A stretch of 64,000 nt of DNA from Rhododendron vialii. Lineage: Eukaryota; Streptophyta; Magnoliopsida; Ericales; Ericaceae. Where the stretch lies: assembly GCF_030253575.1 (NCBI RefSeq), contig NC_080559.1, forward strand, positions 6,578,501-6,642,500, in the 5' to 3' direction. Below are positions 35,765-46,296 of the stretch, piece after piece. The notes below the pieces were generated by a model that was given only the letters and a program-made list of their open reading frames with translations, was not told the origin of the DNA and did no database searches. How positions within the stretch are numbered: the stretch's first letter is position 1; each line of letters opens with the position of its first letter. Position numbers and translations under genes: made by a program.

Positions 35765-36701
35765 TGTAGGGAAAAGGGGTTCCGCAGAGGGTGCTTACGT
35801 GTAAATATCCGTGAGCTGGAGAGGTGCGATTGGTCAATGGTTAGCGAGGGGAAAAGGAGAAAAAATCTTGTGGGGTGAGGGAAGGAGCGAGAAGTACGGA
35901 AGGAACAAAGGCAGTGTGTCCCTTTTGTTCTCCGCGGGGGTGTCTGCCTTTTCCGGATTCGAATCGGTGAGGTCACCTTCTCTCTGGAGAAGAATGTTCT
36001 CCTTCCTCAGAATCAGTGCTCACGCCCTCTCTTTCCATGGAAAGTCAGCTCTCTCTAATCATTGGGAATGTCAGGGGTATTTATAGGGCACTTGGGCCTA
36101 AGTCAAGCCCAAGACAACACTCCTATAAGACCGTAACACGTGTCCCCTCTGTACCTCCAGGCCTTGGATAAACTCGTCCTCACGTGGAAGCTTTTCCGTG
36201 GGAGGGCGCAAATTTCCACGGCGTTACCTCCATCCCAAGTCACTAAGCCACAAGAAATTCCCCAATTCCCGTAGGAGCAAGGTCGCGACCCACGACAATC
36301 GTGCATTCTCCGCGGAGTCCTTTCCGGGCCCTGCCTTTAGGCCCAGATGGAACCCCGGGAGGCTTTTCAACATAGCTTCTTTAGACTTATTAGCATCTAG
36401 CAATCCACAAGACCTCTCCACGGTCTCTTGCTGCCGAGACCTCTTCGAGGTACATTCGGCCCTCCAGCGGGACCAGCGGGGTTCTGCGGCAGCTTACTCT
36501 TCCGCGAACAACTTTCGCGGGGGCCATCCTTCTGTTCTTTACACGCATCCTTTCCCATTGGGTAGTCAACTATTCCTCTTCAAATGAGGTTTTGACCAAC
36601 GCCTCCTTTTCGTGCAGGTCCTGTTGCCACGTGTCCACGGGCCATTGGATGGTCAAATAGTCCTCCTTGGTCATAGGTTAACAATTATGACCGCACCTAT
36701 A
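35765..36701 (-). repeat. 5' LTR of the gypsy element
   Basis: 937 bp, highly similar to 29744-30616 over its whole length (for example AGCTGGAGAGGTGCGATTGG and ATTGGATGGTCAAATAGTCC in both). The inner edge TGTAGGG at 35765 is followed outwards of the LTR by the primer-binding site at about 35747-35764. Confidence 0.88.
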
Positions 36702-38924
36702 ATGTTCTTTCTCAGGAAGCTAAAGCTGGAGTAAGTCAATTCTCGTCATTTACAGTTACATAGTTATCCGTATTTTTGTAATTTCTTCTCCGTCCGATTT
36801 CTTTTTGCTTGGGGGTGGGGTGAAGATGGGTTGGAGAATGGTTGTGGCTGGTGGTTGTGCACGCGTGGGGGTGATAAAGGGAGGGAGATCACATTCTATA
36901 ATGGAGCTTTAAAATCACTTGCACTCTACGCACTACAAGAAATGACGGTTTTCCCAGCGTTTTTTAAACGCCGGTAAAAGTCTTCCCGGCGTTTATCCCG
37001 GCATTTTCCGTGAACGCTGCGACTGCCGGGGTCGGGAATACTTCCCGGCATTTACAAAACGCTAGGAATAGTCCCGGCATTTTTTCCGGCGTTTATTAAA
37101 ATGCCGGGAAAAGTTTTCCGGTGAGAATTGATACGGCCGGCGGCGAGGTAATTCCCCGGATTTAGTAAACGCCGGAAATAGTCCTTTTTAAAAAAAAAAA
37201 AAAAAACTAATACCAATTTTATCCATTTACTATTATTTACGCCAGCTCAAGTCCAACGTAACAAATATATATAGTATAGTAATAAATAACAAATACACAA
37301 TACAAACAATCCATAATATCATACAAATCTGCCTCTCATATTTCCTTGTCCGAAAATATTCACAATATTTTCTATCAAATCACATACAATGTCTTGTATT
37401 TATACCTTGAGAGTACACTACTCAACAAATAAAAAGATAGAGCTTTCCAAATTCTTCTGTACTGACGACGTCTTTCCGCTAGCAAACATTGGGCACGCTG
37501 GCGAACGTGGGCACTGTTCTCACGATGTTATACATACAAGTCTCGGGGTTCAAGGGCCGCAATTTCTTTGACAATCTGAGCTTTGTCTGACTCGAATTTT
37601 TCATCCTCTGCACCATAACAAACTAACACTTACAGATTCTACCAAGACTCCTAATGAGAACAGTGGCCGCAAATGGAAATTTGCATAGTCATTCAAACAT
37701 TGGTGCCAATATATCACCACATACAAGCAATGCTACCAGTCACAGTTTACTTAATTCTGATGTCACATTTTCATACAGCATAAAATTGAAAGCATGATTG
37801 CATCTCATACCACTGCTTCCCAACTCCTTGGTTACTTGTTTTTACTCTTGACTAAACCAATATCATGAGTGTTTGCAAATGTTTATGCCCTGTTCCTCAA
37901 GTTGTCCCTTGAGCTCACATAACATGTCATCACGCTAGAGTTTGACGTTATGTCATCACGCTAGAGTTTGACCGATCCAGCAGCATGTCTCCCAAAAGCT
38001 ATAACAGCAAAAGAACCTTTCTTAGCTACCAACAAAGCAACCAAAGAGAGTTCTAAAAATATGATGCGACAAGTGCACTGCTATCGAATCATTTTAGGGA
38101 CTTATTAGAAGAAATTGAAATCAAAGAGAGACAAGATGCATATTGAATTGTACTCACACACAAACAAAAAAAAAAGAGCAAAAGACTTAACTTAATAGCT
38201 GGTTCAATTCAATCCACAAACCATTGTAACTAGCAAAACATCTTTATCAGCAATAAGCTTGGACACATGTCACAGATACAAGTGTATCCAATAAGGACAC
38301 CTGTGATGCATCACAAGTCAAAAAGGTTCAACCAACAATGAAAACAAACCAATAATGACAAAAAGCATAGTTAAAGCAGAAGGAAAAAAATATTTAGATG
38401 AATCAAAGACATCGATCTCCCATACACAATATATATATAACATGTTTTAAGAAGAAAATCACATCCTAACTTAGATGACTCGAATGACGAATCACAACCA
38501 AATTAGTTGCATATAGTCATATAGATATGGAAAGAAATAAGCTGTTTTGTCCTAAAATTAAATCAATTTCTCTGAACTTCTAATTAAAATTGAGTATCCA
38601 TCTCTTGCAAGAGTAGAGATCCAAGGGTACACAATAATTTTTTTCATGAGAATAGTTAGTTTCCAAAAGAATTAACAAAATGGAGAAAGCATGCCACTGG
38701 AACACAAACAAATCCCATAAAGAAGGATGTAGTTTCCCTTTAAAGATCTCAATAGCAGTCTTCTTTTCAACTAAATCAAGATGAATAATGTCAACCACCA
38801 AATTATCACCAACACCACTGGAAAATACCCACACTGTGCATTTGCAAAAAGAGTAGGCATATAAAAGAAACACATGTAACCACAACCAATATCACCAAGT
38901 ATAAGAAAAAGACATTATAAGCAT

Positions 38925-39064
38925 AAACACATTTACATTAATACACAAAGCCATCCAATAAACACATTTACATTAATACACAAAGCCATCCAATAAACAC
39001 ATTTACATTAATACACAAAGCCATCCAATAAACACATTTACATTAATACTCAAACCCATCCAAT
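38925..39064. repeat. 35-bp tandem repeat, four copies
   Basis: Units start at 38925, 38960, 38995 and 39030 with AAACACATTTACATTAATAC. The first three are identical or nearly so; the last has two changes. It lies in the CACTA interior. Confidence 0.95.
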
Positions 39065-39107
39065 TAACTATGTTTTCTCCATAATCAACATCCAAACTCA
39101 TGAACTG

Positions 39108-39212
39108 GGTGACTATGCCCACACATATATGAAGAACTAACAGTACCATGAAGCAAGAACTGTGACTATGCCCACACATATATATATGAAGAACTAACAG
39201 TACCATGAAGCT
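39108..39212. repeat. About 52-bp tandem duplication
   Basis: GTGACTATGCCCACACATAT followed by GAAGAACTAACAGTACCATG occurs twice in a row, the second copy with two extra AT units. Confidence 0.9.
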
Positions 39213-39414
39213 TTAAGAAGAGATACTTGAACATGCATCATCAGTCATTTATGTTTCAGTAAACTCGCTTTTGAAAATCATCTCCATATTGTAACTTCCA
39301 CGAACATTGGAAACAGATATGAAAAGCATTCATCAGTATGACATCCAATGATAGAGTAACATATCTAATGTTCAAAAAAGAAGGCACAAATCTGAATGGA
39401 AAAGTTAGCCGTAC

Positions 39415-39699
39415 CCTTTTTGATCTATTTTCATAACTGGCCTTGCTAATGAGAGAGAATGCAAGTATAAAGACATCAGCCCCGCGATAGCTCTGTTAAC
39501 GTATTGTAATCCTCTTGACCTTTTTTTGACAAAATAAAAAGGGTCAAATCCAGCACAATTTTAAGTCGTATAAAAAAAAAAAATGTATTCACTGGCCATA
39601 ACAAGCTTACCTGCAGTATCCCACAGCCCTAAGTTAATCATGCTCCCCATCTATAACCACATTTGCACTAAAATTGTCAAAAACAGTTAGCAGGTAGTC
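39415..39699 (-). pseudogene. Captured ROP/RAC small GTPase exons
   Basis: ROP GTPases are plant Rho-type switches at the plasma membrane. The exon at 39699-39611 reads DYLLTVFDNFSANVVIDG, then after one extra G, SMINLGLWDTAG, which is the switch I region and the DTAG motif. The exon at 39519-39415 reads QEDYN, then [20 protein letters not shown] after a 2-nt loss. The intron between them (39610-39520) has GTAAGC and AG borders, and the split Gly codon matches the usual ROP intron position. No P-loop exon or C-terminal exons are seen. It is a genomic fragment carried by the CACTA element. Confidence 0.85.
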
Positions 39700-41445
39700 C
39701 TGTTGTCATCACATTCACAAAGAGACACCGTCGAGTTCAAATTACCATTTCTGAAAAGATATAATTAATATACTGCTACAATAAAAGAGCAGGAGCACCG
39801 AATCAATATTGTCAACAAGTCAATAATTAAGACTTTGCACATAAACGAGACATTAGTAGCTTCCAATAATCCTATGTCAAGTGAAGAACATGGAATGATC
39901 ACCACCGAAAAAAGGGAGAAATACAATACATGTACTCAATTAAAGCTGCAATGCTTTATGATAGAAGGTTTCTTCAAAATCCTTTCCATCATCAAAGGCA
40001 GAACGAGAGCAGCACTAAACAAAATTCTCTTCCTTTCCCCTTTCTACCAAACAAACAGCAATTGAGATAAAAACCACTTCTGATTTCCCCAACAGGAAAA
40101 TAGAATGAAAAGGATAGACAATCTGCATGTTGAAGAAACACAATACCTTGATACACTTTAGTCTACTAATCTAAGACATCTCAACCACCAGAGAAAATTC
40201 AACCAAGCCTTATTCAAGAGCTCCGATGCCGAGTGTAAAACTGTTAATCAATGTCTACAAAAGCCCCAAATTTAATCACAATATAACCAAAAATCCCTAA
40301 ATCTTTCCAATCCCTAACCACAAACCCTAACTTGTCCAACCCCTAATCACATTCAAGAGACCAAAAAGCAAAAACAAAAATACACTTGGCCGATCAGTAA
40401 ACACTAAAACAGACCAACACTACCCGATAAAGGGAACACTGGTGTAGATAGCCGTTGTTTAGATCCTGCTGATACAGATCAAACCTCCAAAGACCAATGG
40501 GTGTGTGTGAAAGTGTAACTATGTGTGCATACAATAACCAAAATACTGTAAACCAGGACTAGACCGCCGGCCGGATCACACCCATATTAACGGTGGCCAA
40601 CACAGATCGGTCAGCCAACAACACATAACCAAATCCCAACACCTGCCGCCACCAACACAAACTGAAAACAACCCATCGCAGACCTAACTGACCCTAACCC
40701 TGACAGATTACAGCCCGCCGCAGCCCAAAATAAGAACACGCTAAGAATTCCGGCAATACACAAAAGAAATCATGCGTAAGAGCTATACGAATCCACTGGA
40801 AATCCGAAAACTAAGATCAAATGATAAAAGCATATGCAAGCAAAAGAAGACGGACCACACAACCGGAAACAACAACGCCAGGGAGAGAAAAAACCTAAAC
40901 CCAGATCACAGGAGACCCACTGGTACTCCGACCGATTGCTCAGGAAACCAGATCTGAGGCGTGAACAGCAACGGCTGTAGGGGAAGATCGACGCTGAGAG
41001 TAATGGTGACGGCATACCAACGGTGATAGAGGCTCTGATCGACGGAGGAAAACCAGACCGAAACGGTCAAAGAGGAAAATGGCTACGAACGGCGGACGAC
41101 TGAAGCTGAAACGATGCAGGGGAGAAGGGCCACGGGGCGCTAAGAACGACGGCGGAAGGGGCTCAGATCATGTCGGTGGGGAAGGGAGTGAGGGAGGGGG
41201 GCGGTGGTGGGGGGATTGTGGCGGGGGAGGAGGCGGCAGCCTCCCCCAACCCTAAACGAAGGTCGCGGTGGTTGTAGGCACACAGAGAGTTTTTCTGATG
41301 GTGGGTTTGTGGGTTTAGGCTTTGGATAAAGGGGGATAGTGCAATTTTGGCGTGCTCCGCTACAGTAACTTTTGGATTTTTACCGGGGGTTTTCACAAAT
41401 GCCGGCAATCAAGTGCCGGATATGCCCTTTTTTCTTGTAGTGACG

Positions 41446-42599
41446 GTAGGAAATTTTAGGTTATAATACGACTTTCAGAAATTTACTGCCTGGAAATTCT
41501 GCATATATGGTAATAGTGTAATCATTATAGGGAGCAAGGTGTACATTATGTTAATGCTTTTCTGTTACTAACATATTTTACTGTTTATGTTATGCAGAGG
41601 TTCTTACAATTATAGTTTGAAGCCCATGAGTCTACGACAGTGATTAAGATTCAATGTTTTTTAATTGTGGAGGTGACAAATCGATTTGGAAGCAACCGAA
41701 TCGATGTTTCAGAAAGGTTAGAACCTTAGATGTTTTAAATTGTCAATCAAAGATGACAACTGAACCATTTTTGCACCCCTAGCATCAAATAGCGACAAGA
41801 AGTTGTCCACAGCTTCTAACTTACCGGCTTGCTGAAGTACCAAATGTACGAATTGCCTTAATAGAACACATACAAACTCCTATGATATAAGTTAAGAAAC
41901 TGGATTTTCTAATCTCGGAAAAAAAAGCATGAAAAAAATCTGTACAAATACCTCTGTTCTAGGCATGATATAGTCGACAAAGATCATAAAAATACAAGAG
42001 TGGTGGAAAAAGTGAGTACTGGTTTATATAAATGCACATGAAAAAGAAGTATACAAGTGATAGGACAAGAATTTCACCTTTCCATTTTTCATCATAAATG
42101 CAATGAATTCAATTCGCCCCACGCACTTGCTTTTCCATTTGCTGCAACAGCTGGTTATCCATCTTCTATTCATATTGTAGAAGAAATGTTCTTATTTTCC
42201 AGAAGTGTTGCAAAACCTTACTTCTCTTGAAGGTTGAGACTTGAGTCCCAAAACGAAGATGGTCTATATATCACTGGCCAATTCTTAGTGCACAACGAAC
42301 AAGTATGGCACGTGGAGTAAAAAGGGATGAGCCGTGAGCATTGTGCATGCCTTTGCATGGTTTTGGCTATATATGCTTCTATGCACTTTAATGAGAGGGC
42401 AAAACAATAGAAATGTAAAAGGCTAAAGAGAGAGAGAGAGAGACGTGAGGCAGTGAGAACTTATTCTTATGAATTAAGTGGTGGGTTTCTCCGGTGGCAA
42501 TGGCATTTCGAAGGGGAAACCAAACAAACAAAGAACAAAATCTGGACTCCTTTCAATACGATCTAAATACAACAGCTTAAAATCCTTGAGTTGTTTCTG
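41446..42599. other. Intergenic stretch
   Basis: AT-rich, no gene recognised. A short AG microsatellite is at 42427-42442. Confidence 0.4.
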
Positions 42600-43061
42600 G
42601 AACACGGACGAAGCCTAAAATGCTTGCAACATCTGGAGATCAATCGCTGCAACAGCTTAAGTTCTTTATCTGAGAGTTTGGGACACCTCACTGCCTTAGA
42701 GGTACTGGATGTCAGTGGTTACCCCTAGTTGGTGGCAATACCGGAGAGCATTACACACCTCAGTTTCCTTTGACACCTAACTCTTCAGGGTAGGCCTTCA
42801 CGGTGGAGTCTGGGTGAGGTTCTTATTTGTGAAGAGTTGAAGACTTTGCCTAAAGCATTGCAATATGTCACTTCACAGCAATCTCTATCGATCTCTTATT
42901 ATCCAGAGCTCAAATCGCTTCCTGAATGGTTGGGAAACTTTTCATCTTTTCAATCGTTGAGCATTGGCGACTGCCCCAAGATTCAATCACTTCCACAAAG
43001 CATTCAAAGCTTAACCAAACTCAAAACCTTGGATATATGGATGTGGTCCAGAAATGGCTAG
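42600..43061 (+). pseudogene. NLR leucine-rich-repeat fragment
   Basis: One reading frame carries about six LRRs of the CC-NBS-LRR type: LKCLQHLEINRCNSLSSLSE, LGHLTALEVLDVSGYP, ELKSLPEWLGNFSSFQSLSI, GDCPKIQSLPQSIQSLTKLK. In-frame stops are at 42726-42728 (TAG) and 42771-42773 (TGA), and the frame ends at a TAG after LDIWMWSRNG. There is no NB-ARC domain upstream. A relic of a disease-resistance gene. Confidence 0.85.
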
Positions 43062-43634
43062 GCGATGGCAAAAGACTATGTCTCACGTCATTGGCTCATT
43101 GCTTATGCATCCAAACCAAAGAGTATCTCTACTGATGACACCAAAAATCATTAGGCTGAAACCAGATAATCTTTTTTTTTTTTGGGCACTCATACCTCAT
43201 TTGTAGTCCACGTGCTTACTATAACTGAGGCATATCTATGACATAGAAATAATAGATTCTATTTTAGCATCAATAATCTCAACAAATGGTTTTACAAGTA
43301 GAAGAATGCACATAACCATGGATTTTTGTGTATTCTGTGGGGTACTCGAGCTCAAGAGAAAAATGAAAACACTACCCATTACACAACATTCAATTACCGA
43401 TTGCATCTACGCATCAACACATAACCCCAAAACCATTGCACAAAGACACCCAACACATAAATGTCGATACATTGACCTTTTTAAAACTGCAACACAGGTT
43501 ATGTTTCAATTCACGAAGTGTCTTGTACAAAAAAAAAGGAATTGAACTTCGGAGAGTGAAAAGAAGTTCAATTATATATAATAAAAAAGGGGGGTGAGGG
43601 CTGAAAAGTACCTTTTCTAGGGTTATTAGTCTAT
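43062..43634. other. Intergenic stretch
   Basis: No gene or defined repeat seen. Confidence 0.4.
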
Positions 43635-43894
43635 AAATTCAAGGCACACGTACGTACTCGCACTTTAAACCGTTTTGGCACCCAATACACGAAATGTCTA
43701 CAAACAGGTTATCATTTTCAACATATTCATACCACTTCATTAATAACACCTGTTCAAAAAGCCAAAGTACATACACAACCCCTAAGAGCTGATCTACATC
43801 CATGGGCCGACTTCTTATTCTCGTGGATGTTTGTGCCATGAAACACACCGAATAATAAGTGTCAATGCATCAAATGCAAAATACAACGTACCAT
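43635..43894. repeat. 260-bp duplicated segment, copy A
   Basis: Same orientation and length as 58439-58698, with about nine differences (roughly 96% identity). It begins AAATTCAAGGCACACGTACG and ends ATACAACGTACCAT. No terminal inverted repeats or target duplication found. Confidence 0.9.
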
Positions 43895-44844
43895 GCTTTA
43901 GATGGTCCCAATGCAGCCTTTTCTACACCAGATCAATGCCATTTCATGAACCAAAAACCAACAACCTTCAGACAATGCCAATGCAAATCTGGACTTATAC
44001 CATAAGCCTAATGATGGTGCTTACACCATAATGAATCATACAACACGCTATCAAAATGACGTACATCACACTCCTCGTGCGATTGATCTACCAGAAATAG
44101 CAACAAGAATAAGCAAGTATCGAACTAAATATTCATGTACCAAACGATGCAGTTAGTGCATTCCTACGAAAATTACGGAATCTTTAATAACTTTGCCTGC
44201 AAACAATAATTTGGACACCATCTCACAAAAAACAAAGATATTTTGTTCACAGCTATGCGAAGATTGGTGCAGGAAAACCTATTAAGTTAGATTAGAATTC
44301 ATGAATTCCTACTCCAACACATGGATTCCGTAGACCTATGCCAAAATAATTATTGACCCGGTCTTTCATTTGGTTCACTAGAAATGGTCCTTTCAAATTA
44401 TTTTTAATTCGTGTCTAAGAATGTGTCAAAGCAACATGGCAATCTCATCAGAGAATTTCAGTTACAGAACTCTCCAAAAATGTGGATGCCTTGGGGCTGC
44501 ATAAACTTTGTCGGGTGAGAAAGCAATAGAACCACAAGTTCCCCACATTTAGCACTCGTTTTAAATAAAATACTGAAAGTTAAAATGAGTACAAACAGAA
44601 GTTGCTATTGGTACCATACAAAGATCTTGAAAAACGATGATAGTTGACACATAAACAGGAAATAAATTAAAACGATAAACGTTGTGGTTCACCCTTAACC
44701 ATACAGCAGAGGTAGATGTAAAGACACCTAGAGAAGGGACCGGTTACCCCACTCATGATTCAACTAGTATCCGCAAAACGTTGGATACCAGACAAACAAA
44801 GACAAGAGAATGTGAGACAGCCAAGGAATTGGTTTAGGCGAGTC
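43895..44844. other. Intergenic stretch downstream of the F-box gene
   Basis: Probably holds the 3' UTR of the minus-strand F-box gene. Nothing else recognised. Confidence 0.4.
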
Positions 44845-46215
44845 TCAAGCCCATTTTCCAGGAAAGGAGGGCAGAAACCAAACTGGTGGCGTGACGCAAA
44901 CCAGGCGGGACAAATTGTTGTCGAGGTCGTAATATTTTCCAAGGCTCTGATCTTCCAAATTGAAGACCCCCATGTCAGCAGGAACCCGAAGTGTATTAGG
45001 TTGGAAGGTATAATAAGAAAGGGCATGATCAGTGAAGTAAATGGAATTTGGCTGAACTCTTGGAAAACCATTAGAGGCCGCAGCCGGAACGCAAGTAGAA
45101 TGGTTATCACCTAGGAACAATGCACTGTCGCCCAAAGTCTTTAATTCGACATATGCCGTCAGCTTGCCCAGGACTAGTAGTTTGAAAATCTTAAATCCGG
45201 TAGTCTGAAACCAAGGATCATTGTCATTATCCCTGGGAGTGCGCACCATCATCCTACAAACTAGCAACAATTGATTTTGAGGCGATTCCACGAGGTAATA
45301 AAACTCTACATCAGACTGCAAATGACGAATAGGGTAAGGAGCCGGTGCCATCTTCCTCAGCCTGGGAACAGGTTCAGTAGTATCACAATGTAAAAGTATA
45401 CCAGAGCAATCCACTGCATAAATCTTGCCATTACAATATACAACGTCGTAACAACCGGGATCTATCCTGCTGCGAACGTAGGTCCAATCTTTGTCACCTG
45501 ATTTGATGAAGGCCAATGATTTACCTACACCGTATATGACCATGACTACATAATCCTTAGGAGCTAATGCAGGATTGGCGGACAACACAACCTTACAGAT
45601 TGAAAGCTCGGAAATATATTCATCTTCGTCTATGAGCATCATAAAGCGAAGCCAAGGGGGATAATTAAGGGGTGGAAGTTGAATCATACCTCCTCCGCAT
45701 TTGCTTCCTCCACCAAGGTAGAAAGGATTTAAAAGCCTAATGGAGAGAAAATCGTCTGCCATGATCAACCAACCATGTGATGAACCACAGCACCTCCCGT
45801 GAGATTTCGGCAACGCTGGTAATTTGATGTTGTCCTGCACCACAATTCGTTTGCCAACGTCGTATAGGCTGCACGTCCAATCGTGGCCATCCTCTTCTAC
45901 CCGAGAGTTCTCGGAGGAAAGTAATAGGAGAAGCGGGACACCCACTGACTTAAGTCGGGTTTCGAGTCGGCAACTGCGATTCCGAGGGGCGAGGGACGCA
46001 TTACGCCAGGAGACGCAAACAGCACCAAACCGGTCGTAGTCGGCGAGCAGTGTTAGTTTTACTAATATAAGATCCAGAATATCCTCGGGCAGTCCTGAAC
46101 ACGGTGGAAATCTTCTCGTTATCCTCTTCTCTGAATCGTTGGAGGCCGAGATTTTTGCTTGTCGATTGGAGAAACACTTCTGTAGTAGCTTGAGGGGGAT
46201 ATCAACCTCCTGCAT
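44845..46215 (-). CDS. F-box/DUF295 protein (SKIP23-like)
   Basis: A single-exon gene of 456 residues, no breaks. F-box proteins of this class bind SKP1/ASK and give substrate specificity to SCF ubiquitin ligases; substrates of the DUF295 group are mostly unknown. The F-box is near residues 39-80 (SGLPEDILDLILVKLTLLAD, FGAVCVSWRNAS). The DUF295 part covers about residues 120-440: CCGSSHGWLIMADD, IRLLNPF, LALSICKVVLSANPAL-like kelch-type strands, KDWTYV, DVVYCNGKIYAVDCSGILLH, and the terminal NSIYFTDH and MGVFNLEDQSLGKYYD. The start at 46215 is the first ATG of the frame and gives a usual family length. The promoter side is built of a triplicated repeat beginning about 80 bp upstream. Confidence 0.92.
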   Translation of the reverse strand: MQEVDIPLKLLQKCFSNRQAKISASNDSEKRITRRFPPCSGLPEDILDLILVKLTLLADYDRFGAVCVSWRNASLAPRNRSCRLETRLKSVGVPLLLLLSSENSRVEEDGHDWTCSLYDVGKRIVVQDNIKLPALPKSHGRCCGSSHGWLIMADDFLSIRLLNPFYLGGGSKCGGGMIQLPPLNYPPWLRFMMLIDEDEYISELSICKVVLSANPALAPKDYVVMVIYGVGKSLAFIKSGDKDWTYVRSRIDPGCYDVVYCNGKIYAVDCSGILLHCDTTEPVPRLRKMAPAPYPIRHLQSDVEFYYLVESPQNQLLLVCRMMVRTPRDNDNDPWFQTTGFKIFKLLVLGKLTAYVELKTLGDSALFLGDNHSTCVPAAASNGFPRVQPNSIYFTDHALSYYTFQPNTLRVPADMGVFNLEDQSLGKYYDLDNNLSRLVCVTPPVWFLPSFPGKWA

Positions 46216-46296
46216 CCTCTTCTATGGTGGCGATATTATCTTTTGATATTTGCTTCAAAACAGCCGACAGAGTGAGGGGGGGAGGGGGATTGCCGC

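Larger units (their letters stand above)
29744..36701 (-). mobile_element. Ty3/gypsy LTR element of Tat-like layout, pol missing
   Basis: Two LTRs in direct orientation (29744-30616 and 35765-36701) are flanked by a 5-bp duplication ATGTT (29739-29743, 36702-36706). Inner LTR ends keep TGTAGG/CCTACA; the two outer ends have each changed to TATAGG and CCTATA. The PBS-like sequence GGCGACTCTGCTGGGG adjoins the right LTR and the purine tract GCGGGGGGCATA adjoins the left LTR, so the element runs on the minus strand. Order: 5' LTR, gag start, a 2.4-kb foreign AT-rich block where pol should be, an ORF in the opposite direction encoding a plant mobile domain, 3' LTR. An antisense ORF between pol and the 3' LTR is known for Tat-lineage elements. 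Confidence 0.88.
36931..41442. mobile_element. Non-autonomous CACTA (En/Spm) element with captured gene exons
   Basis: Ends are CACTACAAGAAA at 36931 and TTTCTTGTAGTG at 41431-41442; the 3-bp duplication ACG flanks both (36928-36930, 41443-41445). Subterminal repeats built from CCCGGCGTTT, TGCCGGGAA and ACGCCGG fill the first 250 bp and recur near the other end. There is no transposase frame. Inside are two exons of a ROP GTPase gene on the minus strand, a 35-bp tandem repeat, and a GC-rich stretch at about 40980-41300 that looks like a promoter or 5' UTR. A possible further exon at about 37530-37600 (minus) reads DEKFESDKAQIVKEIAALEP, identity unknown. Confidence 0.92.

Noticed and set aside
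38580..38885. 101-codon minus-strand frame inside the CACTA element
   Set aside because: It could be another captured piece, but no motif is recognisable and it does not continue the ROP exons.
38925..39064. CRISPR-like array of four regular repeats
   Set aside because: It is a head-to-tail 35-bp tandem repeat without spacers in plant DNA.
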